DNA from: an uncultured Sphingomonas sp.
GTDB taxonomy: Bacteria > Pseudomonadota > Alphaproteobacteria > Sphingomonadales > Sphingomonadaceae
Direction: 5' to 3'
NCBI RefSeq assembly: GCF_937859915.1
Contig: NZ_CALMAW010000024.1
Span: 1-64,000 of the forward strand
DNA: 64,000 nt
In this document: in pieces, positions 45,300 to 56,210 of the stretch
How positions within the stretch are numbered: the first letter of the stretch is position 1
How the letters are laid out: each line of letters starts with the position of its first letter
The notes under the pieces: model-generated
Database searches by the model: none
The model's input: the letters and a program-made list of their open reading frames with translations, nothing else
What the model was told of the DNA's origin: nothing
Position numbers and translations under genes: made by a program

Positions 45300-46327
45300 C
45301 GGGCTCCTCGGCGCGCGGGCGGTGGGTGGTGGGAAGAAACAGGGGCGGACGCGGCGGGCTCAAGCGGCCAGGCCGGCATCGCGGTGCGATGTGCAGCGCG
45401 CAGCGTCGCGGATCGCGAGCGCGGGTTGCGGCGCTGCTCGGCCTCGCTCGCGCGGATCCCGCGCGAGACCGCCTCGAAGCTTGGCGGCGTCGCCGCGATC
45501 GCCTCCGGGCGATGGCGCGAACCGGCGCCCATGCCGCCGCCGCGGCTCTTGAGGAAGCGCTTGACGATGCGATCCTCGAGACTGTGGAAACTCACCACCG
45601 CGAGCCGGCCGGCGTCCGCAAGCAACGCCTCGGCGGCCGTCAACCCCTCTTCGAGCTCCTGAAGCTCGCGATTGAGGTGTATGCGGATCGCCTGGAAGGT
45701 CCGCGTCGCGGGATCCTTGGGCATGCCGGGATGATGACCCATGGCGCGGCGGACGACATCGGCCAGCTCGCCGGTGCGCGTCAGCGGCCGCGCCGCGACG
45801 ATCGCCCGCGCGATCCGGCGGGCACGAGGCTCCTCGCCGTAGAGATGGATGACGTCGGCGATTTCTGCCTCGTCTGCATCGTTGACGAAATCGGCAGCAC
45901 TCGTGCCGGCCTGCTCCATCCGCATGTCGAGCGGGCCGTCGCCCTGGAAGGAGAAACCCCGCGCCGCCTGGTCGAGCTGCATCGATGACACGCCGATGTC
46001 GAGCGTGACGCCGTCGACGCTGTCGACGCCAAGCGCGGCGAGCGCCTCGCGCATGCGCGAGAAACGCTCCGCGACCAGCACGAGCCGGCCACCGCTTTCG
46101 GCCTCGAGCGCGCGCCCGGCGGCGATCGCGTCGGGATCACGATCGAAGGCGAATACGCGCGCCGCGCCGGCCGCCAGGATCGCCCGCGTATACCCGCCGG
46201 CGCCAAACGTGCCATCGACATGCGTTTCGCCCGGCTGGACGGAGAGCGCGGCCATCACCTCGTCGAGCAGCACGGGAATGTGCGGCGCATCGGCAATCAG
46301 CTGGGCCTCGGCAGGCGTGGTGCTCAT
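45296..46327 (-). CDS. rsmH: 16S rRNA (cytosine-1402-N4)-methyltransferase RsmH
   Basis: A 343-residue SAM-dependent methyltransferase (MraW). The [13 protein letters not shown] start, [18 protein letters not shown] motif, [18 protein letters not shown] and [15 protein letters not shown] segments are typical. The last 40 residues are an alanine/proline/arginine-rich extension. The ATG overlaps the mraZ stop. Confidence 0.95.
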   Translation of the reverse strand: MSTTPAEAQLIADAPHIPVLLDEVMAALSVQPGETHVDGTFGAGGYTRAILAAGAARVFAFDRDPDAIAAGRALEAESGGRLVLVAERFSRMREALAALGVDSVDGVTLDIGVSSMQLDQAARGFSFQGDGPLDMRMEQAGTSAADFVNDADEAEIADVIHLYGEEPRARRIARAIVAARPLTRTGELADVVRRAMGHHPGMPKDPATRTFQAIRIHLNRELQELEEGLTAAEALLADAGRLAVVSFHSLEDRIVKRFLKSRGGGMGAGSRHRPEAIAATPPSFEAVSRGIRASEAEQRRNPRSRSATLRAAHRTAMPAWPLEPAASAPVSSHHPPPARRGAR

Positions 46328-46830
46328 GCCGAGATCCCCCGCTCGGCGAGCAGGAAGGCCAGCACCTTGCGGTTGCGCGAGCCTTCGGGGAACGCGGCCA
46401 GCGCCTTGAGCGGGTTCCAGATCTGGATCGTCGAGCCGGCACCGAGGAAGAAGGCGAAGTCCTCGATCTCGCCGAGCGCCCGCAACATCGGCGACAGCAC
46501 CATCCGCCCGGCACTATCGAACTTGACCGGATCGAGACTGCCGAACGCGTCGACGCGCGCGGTCTCGAGCGCGACCATCCGCTCGGCAGCGGGGAGGTCC
46601 GCGACGCTGTCGCGCAGCTGTTCGTCGAATTCGGCAGAGGCGATCGCATCGAGCGCGGTGAGGCAGGCACCACCGGCATGCTCCCCGATCATCAGCATAT
46701 TGTCGGCATTCTGCTCATGGGCGAGCGCGCGCTTCTCGATCAGCGCACGGAAGCTGGCCGGCACGGACACCCGTCCCTTCGCGTCCACCGCGTTCAGCGC
46801 ATGGCCTTGAAAGAGGTACCCGACGTTCAA
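46324..46830 (-). CDS. mraZ: Transcriptional regulator MraZ
   Basis: A 168-residue AbrB-like DNA-binding protein with two SpoVT/AbrB-type halves: [17 protein letters not shown] near the start and [16 protein letters not shown] in the second half. MraZ represses its own cluster by binding TGGG-type repeats upstream of mraZ; four such boxes lie at 46930-46964. I choose TTG at 46830 since it has the ribosome site AAGGGG and gives an N-terminus aligned with other MraZ; an in-frame TTG at 46875 is possible. The glycine/alanine tail is normal. Confidence 0.92.
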   Translation of the reverse strand: MNVGYLFQGHALNAVDAKGRVSVPASFRALIEKRALAHEQNADNMLMIGEHAGGACLTALDAIASAEFDEQLRDSVADLPAAERMVALETARVDAFGSLDPVKFDSAGRMVLSPMLRALGEIEDFAFFLGAGSTIQIWNPLKALAAFPEGSRNRKVLAFLLAERGISA

Positions 46831-46929
46831 ACCAAACCCCTTGGCGACGCGCTTGCCCCCGTCACCGTTCCGCAATGCGAAGAACCCCCGCTCCCCGAGG
46901 GCCTCCTTGCGGACCCCGTGGGGGTATCA

Positions 46930-46964
46930 TGGGATAGACATGGGCTTCAATGGGTTTGCATGGG
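46930..46964 (+). promoter_or_regulatory. MraZ box array: four TGGG repeats
   Basis: TGGG begins at 46930, 46941, 46951 and 46961; the last three are spaced exactly 10 bases apart, the TGGGN-N5 spacing reported for MraZ binding, and the first is offset by 11. The motifs read TGGG on the strand opposite to mraZ. They lie about 100 bases before the chosen mraZ start. Autorepression of the cluster is the likely role. Confidence 0.65.
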
Positions 46965-47057
46965 TTTTCGTGTGTATTTCTCGGAAGACTTTGGTCGACG
47001 AATTAGGAGGAACGGCTCAAAATGGGGGTTATTCCCACTTTGTTCTTTAGACAGGGC

Positions 47058-47066
47058 TGTGGATAA
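47058..47066 (-). promoter_or_regulatory. Perfect DnaA-box 9-mer upstream of the dcw cluster
   Basis: The minus strand reads TTATCCACA, the strict DnaA-box consensus, about 230 bases before mraZ. Only one copy is seen, so this is not an origin. It might let DnaA influence transcription of the cluster; chance occurrence is possible though unlikely in GC-rich sequence. Confidence 0.4.
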
Positions 47067-47147
47067 GTGTGTTGAAAGCGTCACGCGCAATCGAGCCGTG
47101 TCGCCGGATAGTATGCACGAGGCGAGCGCGGTGCGCGGCGCCGCGAA

Positions 47148-47456
47148 TCAGTGGTGCGGGGTCGTCGGTCGCTGGGCGGGCGGCACGGTCGCAGCCGCCA
47201 CCTTGGCGGGCGGGCCGCCCGGCGCGACACCAAGTTCGGCGAGCGGTTCCTTGGGCGGCTCCGCTGCAGCATTGGCCGCGACGGCACCATTGGCGAGGCG
47301 CGCACCCCGCGGCTCGTCCTGGCCGAGCATGCCGAGGATCGAGGCGGCGAGCAGCGTGAGCAGGAAGACCGCGGCGAGCCCGGTCAACCCGACGCGCACG
47401 CGCTGCATCGCCGCATCGCGGGGATCACGCGGAGGAAGGTCGCTGTCGTCGGCCAC
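47148..47456 (-). CDS. Small single-pass membrane protein of unknown function
   Basis: A 102-residue protein starting at GTG 47456 with the ribosome site AGGAAGG. A polar N-terminus (ADDSDLPPRDPRDAAMQRV) precedes a membrane helix (about 23-43, VGLTGLAAVFLLTLLAASILG) and an alanine/proline-rich periplasmic tail that ends TVPPAQRPTTPHH. It is 20 bases after cysK on the same strand. I do not recognise a family. Confidence 0.7.
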   Translation of the reverse strand: MADDSDLPPRDPRDAAMQRVRVGLTGLAAVFLLTLLAASILGMLGQDEPRGARLANGAVAANAAAEPPKEPLAELGVAPGGPPAKVAAATVPPAQRPTTPHH

Positions 47457-47476
47457 GCGCCTTCCTAGCGCAGGCG

Positions 47477-48472
47477 TCAGCGCGGCTCCAGCCACGGCGG
47501 CACGGTAAGCCCCTTTGCGCGCAACCACGTCGGATTGGACAGGGTCGAGAGATAACGCATCCCCGAATCGCACAGGATCGTGACGATCGTCCTGCCCGGC
47601 CCCATCGCCTTGGCGAGCGCAACGGCACCCGCGACGTTGATCCCCGACGACAGGCCGACATGCAGGCCCTCCTCGGCCAGCAGCCGGTGCACCCAGACCA
47701 GTGCGTCCTCGTCCGAGATGCGAAACTGCGCGTCGACCGGCGCACCGTCGAGATTCGCGGTGATCCGGCTCTGCCCGATCCCCTCGGCGACCGAGCTGCC
47801 CTCGGCCGCGAGCTCGCCGCAGGCGTAATAGCTGTACAGTGCAGCACCATGCGGATCGGCAAGCGCGATCGTCACGCCATCCTTCTCGGCCTTGAGCCCA
47901 AGACCGACGCCGGCAAGCGTGCCGCCGGTCCCGCAGGCGCAGATGAAACCGTCGATCGCGCCGCCGGTCTGCGCCCAGATCTCTGGCGCTGTGGTGCGGA
48001 TATGCGCCATGCGGTTGGCGGTGTTGTCGAACTGGTTCGACCAGAAGCCGCCGGGCGTCTCCTCCGCGATGCGGCGCGAGGTGTGAACATAATGCGCGGG
48101 GTTGGAATAGGCGGTCGGCGGCACCTCGACCAGTTCGGCACCCAGCGCGCGCAGCGTGTCCTTCTTCTCCTGGCTCTGCGTCTCGGGGATGACGATGATC
48201 GTCTTATAGCCCTTGGCGTTGGCGACGAAGGCGAGCCCGATGCCGGTATTGCCCGCGGTGCCCTCGACGATCGTGCCTCCTGCTTTCAACAGTCCGCGTG
48301 CCTCGCCATCCTCGATGATCGCGAGCGCGGCCCGATCCTTGACCGACCCGCCGGGGTTCATGAACTCGCATTTGGCCAGGATCTCGCAGCCGGTCTCCGC
48401 GGACGGACCGGCGAGGCGGACGAGCGGCGTGTTGCCGATCAGCGAAAGCGCATCGCGCGCGATGGAAGTCAT
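47477..48472 (-). CDS. cysK: Cysteine synthase A (PLP-dependent O-acetylserine sulfhydrylase)
   Basis: A 331-residue fold-type II PLP enzyme making cysteine from O-acetylserine and sulfide. It has IGNTPLVRLAG, the PLP lysine in NPGGSVKDRAAL, EGTAGNTGIGLAF (substrate loop), the phosphate-binding CGTGGTLAG loop and a serine in LCDSGMRYLS that contacts the pyridine nitrogen. ATG at 48472 is chosen. It could also be named as cysteine synthase family; cystathionine beta-synthase is less likely given its length and lack of CBS domains. Confidence 0.88.
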   Translation of the reverse strand: MTSIARDALSLIGNTPLVRLAGPSAETGCEILAKCEFMNPGGSVKDRAALAIIEDGEARGLLKAGGTIVEGTAGNTGIGLAFVANAKGYKTIIVIPETQSQEKKDTLRALGAELVEVPPTAYSNPAHYVHTSRRIAEETPGGFWSNQFDNTANRMAHIRTTAPEIWAQTGGAIDGFICACGTGGTLAGVGLGLKAEKDGVTIALADPHGAALYSYYACGELAAEGSSVAEGIGQSRITANLDGAPVDAQFRISDEDALVWVHRLLAEEGLHVGLSSGINVAGAVALAKAMGPGRTIVTILCDSGMRYLSTLSNPTWLRAKGLTVPPWLEPR

Positions 48473-48633
48473 GCCGCCGACATAGGCGGCGCCTGCGCGG
48501 GCGGCAACGCAGCTTTGCTTGGGGCCGCCCAACCGCCTGATGACCGCACCGCAACCATCTGTCGCAGGAAAACGTGATGCAGCGCACAACGCGCTTGACG
48601 GGCGCGCCTGGGTTGTCGATCAGCGGGATCGCT

Positions 48634-49038
48634 ATGCGAACCCCCCTCACGCTCCGCGCCGCCCCGGCTCTCGCCGGATTCCTCCTCCTCACGCTCGCCG
48701 GGTGCAACAACCAGCCGACCAACATCGGCGCCGACGAGACCGACGACATGAAGACCCAGCTGGCGACCGCCAAGCCGGTCTCGCTGCCGCCGTCGATCGC
48801 CGCGACCAAGTCGCTGCGCTGCGCCGACAACAGCGTCGTGTTCGTCGACTTCTATTCGGACGGCAAGAGCGCCGGCGTCCATCTCAAGAAGGACAGCCCG
48901 CCGACGATCGTCAAGGCTGACGCGGCCGGCAAGCCGATGACGGCGGACGGCGGCTATGTGATCGACGGCTCGCAGACGGCGTCTTCGGTCAAGGTCACGC
49001 TGCCGGGCAAGCCTGCACAGAGCTGCGACACCGAATAA
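48634..49038 (+). CDS. Small lipoprotein, possibly MliC-like
   Basis: A 134-residue lipoprotein: signal peptide with lipobox LAGC (C24), then a domain with conserved-looking cysteines in SLRCADNSVVFVDFY near residue 67 and in the last six residues (SCDTE). The order of a CADNS-type beta strand, an AAGKPM turn and a C-terminal cysteine resembles MliC/PliC lysozyme inhibitors, where the two cysteines form a disulfide, but similarity is weak. ATG at 48634 is used; an in-frame ATG at 48574 would add 20 residues before the signal peptide. Confidence 0.7.
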   Translation: MRTPLTLRAAPALAGFLLLTLAGCNNQPTNIGADETDDMKTQLATAKPVSLPPSIAATKSLRCADNSVVFVDFYSDGKSAGVHLKKDSPPTIVKADAAGKPMTADGGYVIDGSQTASSVKVTLPGKPAQSCDTE

Positions 49039-49065
49039 GCGCGGCGGCTTTTCCTGAAACACCCA

Positions 49066-49093
49066 GGCCGGCGACGATCTCGCCGGCCTTTTT
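49066..49093 (+). terminator. Rho-independent terminator after the lipoprotein gene
   Basis: GGCCGGCGA (49066-49074), loop CGATC, TCGCCGGCC (49080-49088), then TTTTT. A 9-pair perfect stem with a T-run 28 bases after the stop codon. Confidence 0.88.
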
Positions 49094-49180
49094 CTTGAGC
49101 CGCGCGCAAAGCCACCACGCCTGCAAAGCCGCTAACGCCATCCTTCCCTAATCCGCGCCTCCGCGCTATCGGCTCGCGGC

Positions 49181-51379
<2,199 letters not shown>

Positions 51380-51487
51380 CGACGCAGGCCCTTCCCGCGA
51401 GACGGCGAGGCGAAGGAAATGTTGACCCAGGCGTCATCTTGCGATTCGATCGTCCCGACCGCGAGTAGCGCGGCCGAGGAGACGAGC

Positions 51488-51691
51488 ATGATCCGATCGC
51501 TGATGACCGCCGCTGCCCTGCTGTCGCTGGCCGCCGCGCCCGCGCTGGCCGCGCCGTGCAAGGACGCCAAGGGCAAGTTCACCAAATGCCCGCCAGCCGC
51601 CGCCCCTGCCGGCGCGCGCTGCAAGGATGCCAAGGGCAAGTTCGCCAAGTGCGGCGCCCCTGGCGCGACGCCGATCGCTGCCAAGAAATGA
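51488..51691 (+). CDS. Secreted small protein with a duplicated cysteine motif
   Basis: A 67-residue protein. A signal peptide (cleavage after APALAA near residue 22) leaves a mature peptide of about 45 residues with two near-identical units, CKDAKGKFTKCPP and CKDAKGKFAKCGA, split by an alanine/proline spacer. Each unit has a C-x9-C pair that could form a disulfide loop. The ribosome site GAGGAG lies before the ATG at 51488. Function unknown. Confidence 0.75.
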   Translation: MIRSLMTAAALLSLAAAPALAAPCKDAKGKFTKCPPAAAPAGARCKDAKGKFAKCGAPGATPIAAKK

Positions 51692-51835
51692 TCTCAAGGC
51701 CCGGCGGCGGCATATGGCGGCCGCCGGGCACTTGCCGATGCCGGCAGCTGATAGACGCCCGAAACGCGGTCTGACGACCTATGAACCGCCGGCTCCCGGC
51801 TTGACGCTCTGGTCCCGCCGCGACACGTCCGTACG

Positions 51836-53083
51836 ATGACAGCCGTCCCCCGCTACGCCTCGATCGACGCGCTGCGCGGGCTTGCGGTGATGGGCATCCT
51901 GCTGATGAATATCGCCGATTTCGCACTGCCGTCGGGCGCCTATTTCAATCCCCTCGCCGGCGGCGGCACGCGGCCCGTCGATCTCGCGGCCTGGGCGGTG
52001 TCGTTCGTGCTGGTCGACGGCAAGATGCGTGCGCTCTTCTCCATCCTGTTCGGCGCCTCGACGCTGATCGTGGTCGAACGCGCCGAGGCGGCGGGCCGCA
52101 ACGGCACGCGCGTCCACTTTGCGCGGATGGCGACGCTCGGGTTGTTCGGCGTCGCACACCTCCTCCTGATCTGGCCGGGGGACATCCTGCTCCACTATGC
52201 GCTGGTCGGCACATTGGCGCTGCCATTCGCGCTGCTCGAGCCCCGCCAGCAATTGCGCATCGCTATCCTGTTGCTGTGCGTGCAACTGGTCGTCGGCGCG
52301 CTGTTCTTCCTCAATTTCGTCGAGCTGCGCCACGCCGCCAGCCTGGCCGACGCCAGCGCCGCGACGCGCGCCGCCTGGCACAGCTTCGCCGATGGCGTCG
52401 GGGTCGGCCAGCCATCGGACGTCGCCGCGGAGATCGCGGTGGCGCGCGGATCGTGGCATGGTTTCGTCGCGCACAACCTTGCCGTCCAAGGCGGCGGGCC
52501 GGTCTTCCTGCTCGCCTTCGACGGCTTCGAGACGCTGGCGTTCATGCTGATCGGAATGGCGGCGCTACGGTCGGGGTTCGTTACCGGGACGTGGACGCGG
52601 GCGCGCTATCTGCGCTGGTCGGGGCTCGGGTTCGCGGTCGGCCTGCCGCCGACGGTCGCCCTGTGCGGGCTGAGTGCCGCCGGCGGTTTCGATACGCTCA
52701 CAACGTTTGCGGCGGCGACGCTTGGCAGCGTGCCCTTCCGCCCGATCCTGGCGCTCGCCGAGGCCAGCCTCGCGCTCGCCTGGCTGACAGGCCGTCCGCA
52801 TCCGCGGCTCGAGGCGGCAGGCCGCGTCGCGTTCAGCAACTATCTCGGCACCAGCATCGTCATGATGCTGGTCTTCGACGGCTGGGGCCTCGGGCTGTTC
52901 GGCCGGGTGGAACGAGTCATGCTCTACCCGATCGTCCTCGCGACATGGGCGGCGATGCTGACATGGAGCCCATGGTGGCTAGCGCGCTTCCGCTACGGCC
53001 CGCTCGAATGGGCGTGGCGCTCGCTCGCGCGCGGAAAAGCGCAAGCGATGCGCATAAATGATATTGCAACTGTGTCGCAGTAG
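51836..53083 (+). CDS. DUF418-domain membrane protein
   Basis: A 415-residue polytopic protein of the DUF418 family. The N-terminal IDALRGLAVMGILLMNI motif resembles acyltransferase-3 family heads, and the C-terminal DUF418 part (about 245-400) ends with GPLEWAWRSLARG, the typical GPxEWxWR signature. About ten hydrophobic helices are seen. The substrate is unknown. The 144-base gap before it shows no other gene. Confidence 0.85.
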   Translation: MTAVPRYASIDALRGLAVMGILLMNIADFALPSGAYFNPLAGGGTRPVDLAAWAVSFVLVDGKMRALFSILFGASTLIVVERAEAAGRNGTRVHFARMATLGLFGVAHLLLIWPGDILLHYALVGTLALPFALLEPRQQLRIAILLLCVQLVVGALFFLNFVELRHAASLADASAATRAAWHSFADGVGVGQPSDVAAEIAVARGSWHGFVAHNLAVQGGGPVFLLAFDGFETLAFMLIGMAALRSGFVTGTWTRARYLRWSGLGFAVGLPPTVALCGLSAAGGFDTLTTFAAATLGSVPFRPILALAEASLALAWLTGRPHPRLEAAGRVAFSNYLGTSIVMMLVFDGWGLGLFGRVERVMLYPIVLATWAAMLTWSPWWLARFRYGPLEWAWRSLARGKAQAMRINDIATVSQ

Positions 53084-53116
53084 TCCTAGTCTGATGTCAT
53101 CGCCATCGGAGGCACT

Positions 53117-53287
53117 ATGGTCGTCTGCATCTGCAATGCGTTGCGTGAAAACCAGGTACGGGACGCCGCGCGCGCCGGTTGCCGCGATCCACTTTCCGCC
53201 TATGCCTCCCTGGGATGCCGCCCGCGCTGCGGTCAGTGCGTGCCCTTCGCGCGCGAGCTGATCGCGTCCGAATCCGCTGCCGCCTGA
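53117..53287 (+). CDS. bfd: Bacterioferritin-associated ferredoxin
   Basis: A 56-residue [2Fe-2S] protein. C4-I-C6 near the start and C38-G-Q-C41 after a 31-residue interval give the BFD cluster ligands. Bfd carries electrons to bacterioferritin to release stored iron. The bacterioferritin gene follows after 94 bases, which supports the call. An AT-rich stretch at 53054-53069 (ATAAATGATATTGCAA) lies about 50 bases upstream and may be part of an iron-responsive Fur or Irr site. Confidence 0.88.
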   Translation: MVVCICNALRENQVRDAARAGCRDPLSAYASLGCRPRCGQCVPFARELIASESAAA

Positions 53288-53298
53288 AAGCGCCGTCT

Positions 53299-53324
53299 GC
53301 GAACGACTTGCGCGAGTCGTTCGC
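53299..53324 (+). other. Perfect hairpin between bfd and bfr
   Basis: GCGAACGACT (53299-53308) pairs with AGTCGTTCGC (53315-53324) over a 6-base loop. No T-run follows, so it is probably not a simple terminator; it may set the relative level of bfd and bfr mRNA. Confidence 0.55.
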
Positions 53325-53381
53325 GGTGGGATTTGCGCCTGATCGGGGTTAAACCACGCTTCTGCACATTGGGAGCTGGGT

Positions 53382-53882
53382 ATGAAGGGCGACGCACGCG
53401 TCATCGAGATATTGAACGTGGCGCTCAAGAACGAGCTGACCGCGATTAACCAATATTGGCTTCACTATCGCATGCTCGACCATTGGGGCGTGCAGAAGCT
53501 CGCCGATTTCGAGCGCCACGAATCGATCGACGAGATGAAGCATGCCGATTGGCTGTCGGAGCGCATCCTGTTTCTCGACGGCCTGCCTAATTTCCAGCTG
53601 CTCGGTCGCCTGCGCATCGGCGAATCGGTCGAAGAGATCCTCAAGGCCGACATGGCGCTCGAAGAGGAGGCGATCCCGACGCTGCGCGACGGCATCGCGC
53701 AGGCCGAATCGGTGCGCGACTATGTATCGCGCGACCTGTTCCTCAAGATCCTCGCCAACGAGGAGGAGCATGTCGACTATCTCGAGAAGCAGTTCGACCT
53801 GATCAAGCTGATGGGGATCGGCAACTACATCCAGCTGCAGAGCAAGCCTGCGAACGAGGAAGGCGCCTCGACCGGAGACTGA
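53382..53882 (+). CDS. bfr: Bacterioferritin
   Basis: A 166-residue four-helix iron-storage protein. Ferroxidase ligands are E18, E51, H54, E94, E127 and H130 (NELTAINQY, DEMKHAD, EEEAIP, NEEEHVDYLE). M52 is the haem ligand that separates Bfr from ferritin. Together with bfd upstream it forms an iron storage and release pair. Confidence 0.95.
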   Translation: MKGDARVIEILNVALKNELTAINQYWLHYRMLDHWGVQKLADFERHESIDEMKHADWLSERILFLDGLPNFQLLGRLRIGESVEEILKADMALEEEAIPTLRDGIAQAESVRDYVSRDLFLKILANEEEHVDYLEKQFDLIKLMGIGNYIQLQSKPANEEGASTGD

Positions 53883-53986
53883 CTCCCAGGCCGTGCGGCG
53901 TGGGGGCAATCGCGCTCATGCCGCGCGGCGGCTGTGCCCCGGCGCGTTCGGGCCGAAACGTTATCGATACGCGCGCAGGCGACGCC

Positions 53987-54421
53987 TCAGCGCTGGGCGA
54001 CCCCGAAGCTGCCCGACGCCTTACGGCCGAAACCCGTGGTGCGGCGGTCGACCAGCGGATTGACCTCGCGGTCGAACAGACGGAGCGTCGCCTCGAACAG
54101 CGGGCGCAGTTCGACAATGCGCTCGATCAGTTCGTCCGGCGTCTCGCGCGCCTCGACGCAGCGCCGCGCGGTCGCCTCGATCTCCTCGGCGATCTCGGCG
54201 AGCGGCATCGCACCAAATTGTCGCGCCTCGCCCTTCAGCGTATGCGCGGGCAACACCAGCGCGGCCGCGGAGCGATCGCGAATCGCCTGCTCGATGACAC
54301 CGACGGCCTTGATTCCGTCTTCGCGGAAATAGCCGAGAATACGCACGAATCCGGAGCCAAGCTCGGTGCGTACGCGGGCGAAAACGCCCCAATCGACCAG
54401 TTCTGCGGCTCCCATCGCCAC
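53987..54421 (-). CDS. Hpt-domain phosphotransfer protein
   Basis: A 144-residue helical protein with an Hpt domain: phospho-acceptor histidine in PAHTLKGEARQFGA about residue 59, and the surrounding helices. It has no kinase or receiver domain, so it is a free-standing phosphorelay intermediate; its partners are not nearby. Start is GTG at 54421 with AAGGGG about 8 bases ahead; ATG at 54415 is possible. The 104 bases after bfr show no feature. Confidence 0.8.
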   Translation of the reverse strand: MAMGAAELVDWGVFARVRTELGSGFVRILGYFREDGIKAVGVIEQAIRDRSAAALVLPAHTLKGEARQFGAMPLAEIAEEIEATARRCVEARETPDELIERIVELRPLFEATLRLFDREVNPLVDRRTTGFGRKASGSFGVAQR

Positions 54422-54485
54422 GAGCGATCCCCTTGAACACAGTATCTAATATTCGAGCTATGCCAGTATTGGGGTAAATAGAGCG

Positions 54486-54713
54486 TTACCGTCGCATAGC
54501 GTTTAGTCGAAGGCCCTGCCCAATTTCCGTTGCCTGCGGTGATATCCGCCAGCCGCGCTCGTCCGCGACCGCGGTGATTTCGCGCGCCGCGGCGGGGTCG
54601 TCCGCCACCACAAGGATCACCGCGCCCAGTGCGGCTTCACGGATCGCGCGCGCAACCCGGAGTGCCGGCCACGGGCAGCGGAGCCCCCGCAGATCGAGCA
54701 GCGTCTCGCTCAA
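54486..54713 (-). CDS. TusA-family sulfurtransferase-like protein
   Basis: A 75-residue protein with [19 protein letters not shown], the TusA motif in which C-P-x-P carries the persulfide cysteine, and a second beta-strand half ([22 protein letters not shown]). The frame starts at TTG 54713, overlapping the der stop (TTGA), so it would be translated by coupling to der. It may take part in sulfur relay; the exact partner is unknown. Confidence 0.72.
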   Translation of the reverse strand: MSETLLDLRGLRCPWPALRVARAIREAALGAVILVVADDPAAAREITAVADERGWRISPQATEIGQGLRLNAMRR

Positions 54714-56104
54714 TCGTCGCGCGTGTCGTTGGGCCGGTTGCCGTAGGGGTTCTTGGGCGCACGCAGCGTCAGCCGCACCGGCACCGCGCCGAAGCCGAGA
54801 TCCTTGCGAATGCCGTTGAGCAGATAGCGCTGATAGCTGACCGGGAGCTGATCGACGCGCGTGCCGAACAGCACGAAGCCGGGCGGCCGCGTCTTGGCTT
54901 GCGTCAGGTAGCGCAGCTTGATCCGCTTGCCGCCGGGCGCGGGCGGCGGGTTGCGCTCGACCGCCTGCTCGAACCAGCGGTTGAGCGCGCCGGTGCCGAC
55001 GCGCTTGGACCAGGCGTCGCGCGTCTCGAAGGCAGCGGCGAGCAGCTGGTCGAGGCCCTTGCCCGTCTCCGCCGACACGGTGAGCAGCGGCACGCCCTTG
55101 ACCTGGCTGAGCCCCTCGTCGAGCGCCGCCTTGACGCCGTTGAACAGCGCCGAGGCGCCTTCGGCGACGTCCCATTTGTTGAGCGCGATCACCAGCGCAC
55201 GGCCTTCGGACAGCACCTTGTCCGCGATCCGCAGGTCCTGCGCCTCGAGCCCGCGCGTCGCATCTAGCAGCAGCACGACGACCTCGGCGAAATCGACCGC
55301 GCGCATCGTGTCGGAGGCGGACAGCTTTTCGAGCTTGTCCTCGATCTTGGCCTTCTTGCGCAGCCCCGCCGTGTCGATCAGCCGCACCGCCCGCTCGCGA
55401 CCCTCGGGGCTCGGCCACATCCAGTCGATCGAGATCGAATCGCGCGTGATGCCGGCTTCCGGCCCGGTGATCAGCCGCTGCTCGCCAAGCATCTTGTTGA
55501 CCAGCGTCGACTTGCCCGCATTGGGGCGGCCGACGATCGCGAGCTTGAGGATCGCGTCGGGATCCTCCTCGTCATCGTCGGGCGCCTCCTCTTCGACGTC
55601 GCCGCGCTCGATATGCGGCAGCAGCACCTCGAACAGATCAGCCATGCCGTCGCCATGCTCGGCCGACAGCGCGATCGGATCGCCGAGACCCAACCGGAAC
55701 GCCTCGAAGATCGCCGATTCGGCGGCGCGGCCCTCCGCCTTGTTGGCGAGCAGGATGATCGGCGTGTCGCTGCCGCGCAGCCAGCGCGCGACCTCGGCAT
55801 CGAGCGGGGTTACGCCCGCACGCGCGTCGATCATGAACAACGCGGCGTCGGCTTGCGCCACCGCGGCCTCGGTCTGCGCGCGCATCCGGCCCGGAAGCGT
55901 CTGCGCATCGTCTTCCTCATAGCCGGCCGTGTCGATGATGCGGAACTGCAGCCCGAGCAGGTCGGCGTCGCCCTCGCGCCGGTCGCGCGTGACACCCGGA
56001 CGATCGTCGACCAACGCGATGCGCTTGCCGACGAGGCGGTTGAACAATGTCGACTTGCCGACATTGGGGCGGCCGATGATCGCGACGGTAGGCTGTTGCT
56101 TCAT
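54710..56104 (-). CDS. der: GTPase Der (EngA), ribosome assembly
   Basis: A 464-residue protein with two GTPase domains in tandem: [14 protein letters not shown] with DTAGYEED, and [14 protein letters not shown] with [13 protein letters not shown] and NKWD, followed by a KH-like domain ([17 protein letters not shown]). Der acts in 50S subunit maturation. The acidic linker ([15 protein letters not shown]) separates the two G domains. Confidence 0.96.
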   Translation of the reverse strand: MKQQPTVAIIGRPNVGKSTLFNRLVGKRIALVDDRPGVTRDRREGDADLLGLQFRIIDTAGYEEDDAQTLPGRMRAQTEAAVAQADAALFMIDARAGVTPLDAEVARWLRGSDTPIILLANKAEGRAAESAIFEAFRLGLGDPIALSAEHGDGMADLFEVLLPHIERGDVEEEAPDDDEEDPDAILKLAIVGRPNAGKSTLVNKMLGEQRLITGPEAGITRDSISIDWMWPSPEGRERAVRLIDTAGLRKKAKIEDKLEKLSASDTMRAVDFAEVVVLLLDATRGLEAQDLRIADKVLSEGRALVIALNKWDVAEGASALFNGVKAALDEGLSQVKGVPLLTVSAETGKGLDQLLAAAFETRDAWSKRVGTGALNRWFEQAVERNPPPAPGGKRIKLRYLTQAKTRPPGFVLFGTRVDQLPVSYQRYLLNGIRKDLGFGAVPVRLTLRAPKNPYGNRPNDTRDD

Positions 56105-56210
56105 ATCAAATCTCCGCCGCCGCCCCTACACGATCGCCCGCGGGCGTTCGCCCCCTAAACGACTGCTCCAGGAGCGCACCCCTGCAAGACAGGGACAGCG
56201 GCGGCGCGGC

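Larger units (their letters stand above)
46831..47147 (-). promoter_or_regulatory. Regulatory gap upstream of mraZ
   Basis: The 317 bases between mraZ and the next gene hold no ORF I can support. They contain the TGGG box array (46930-46964), an AT-richer segment at about 46965-47080, the dyad TGGGGGTTATTCCCA (47023-47037) and an exact DnaA-box 9-mer at 47058-47066. The promoter of the cluster must lie here, but I cannot assign -35/-10 with confidence. Confidence 0.7.

Noticed and set aside
47001-47040. GGAAC at about 47010 read as an EcfG promoter
   Set aside because: The spacing to the next GTT is about 14-15 bases, too short, and it points away from mraZ.
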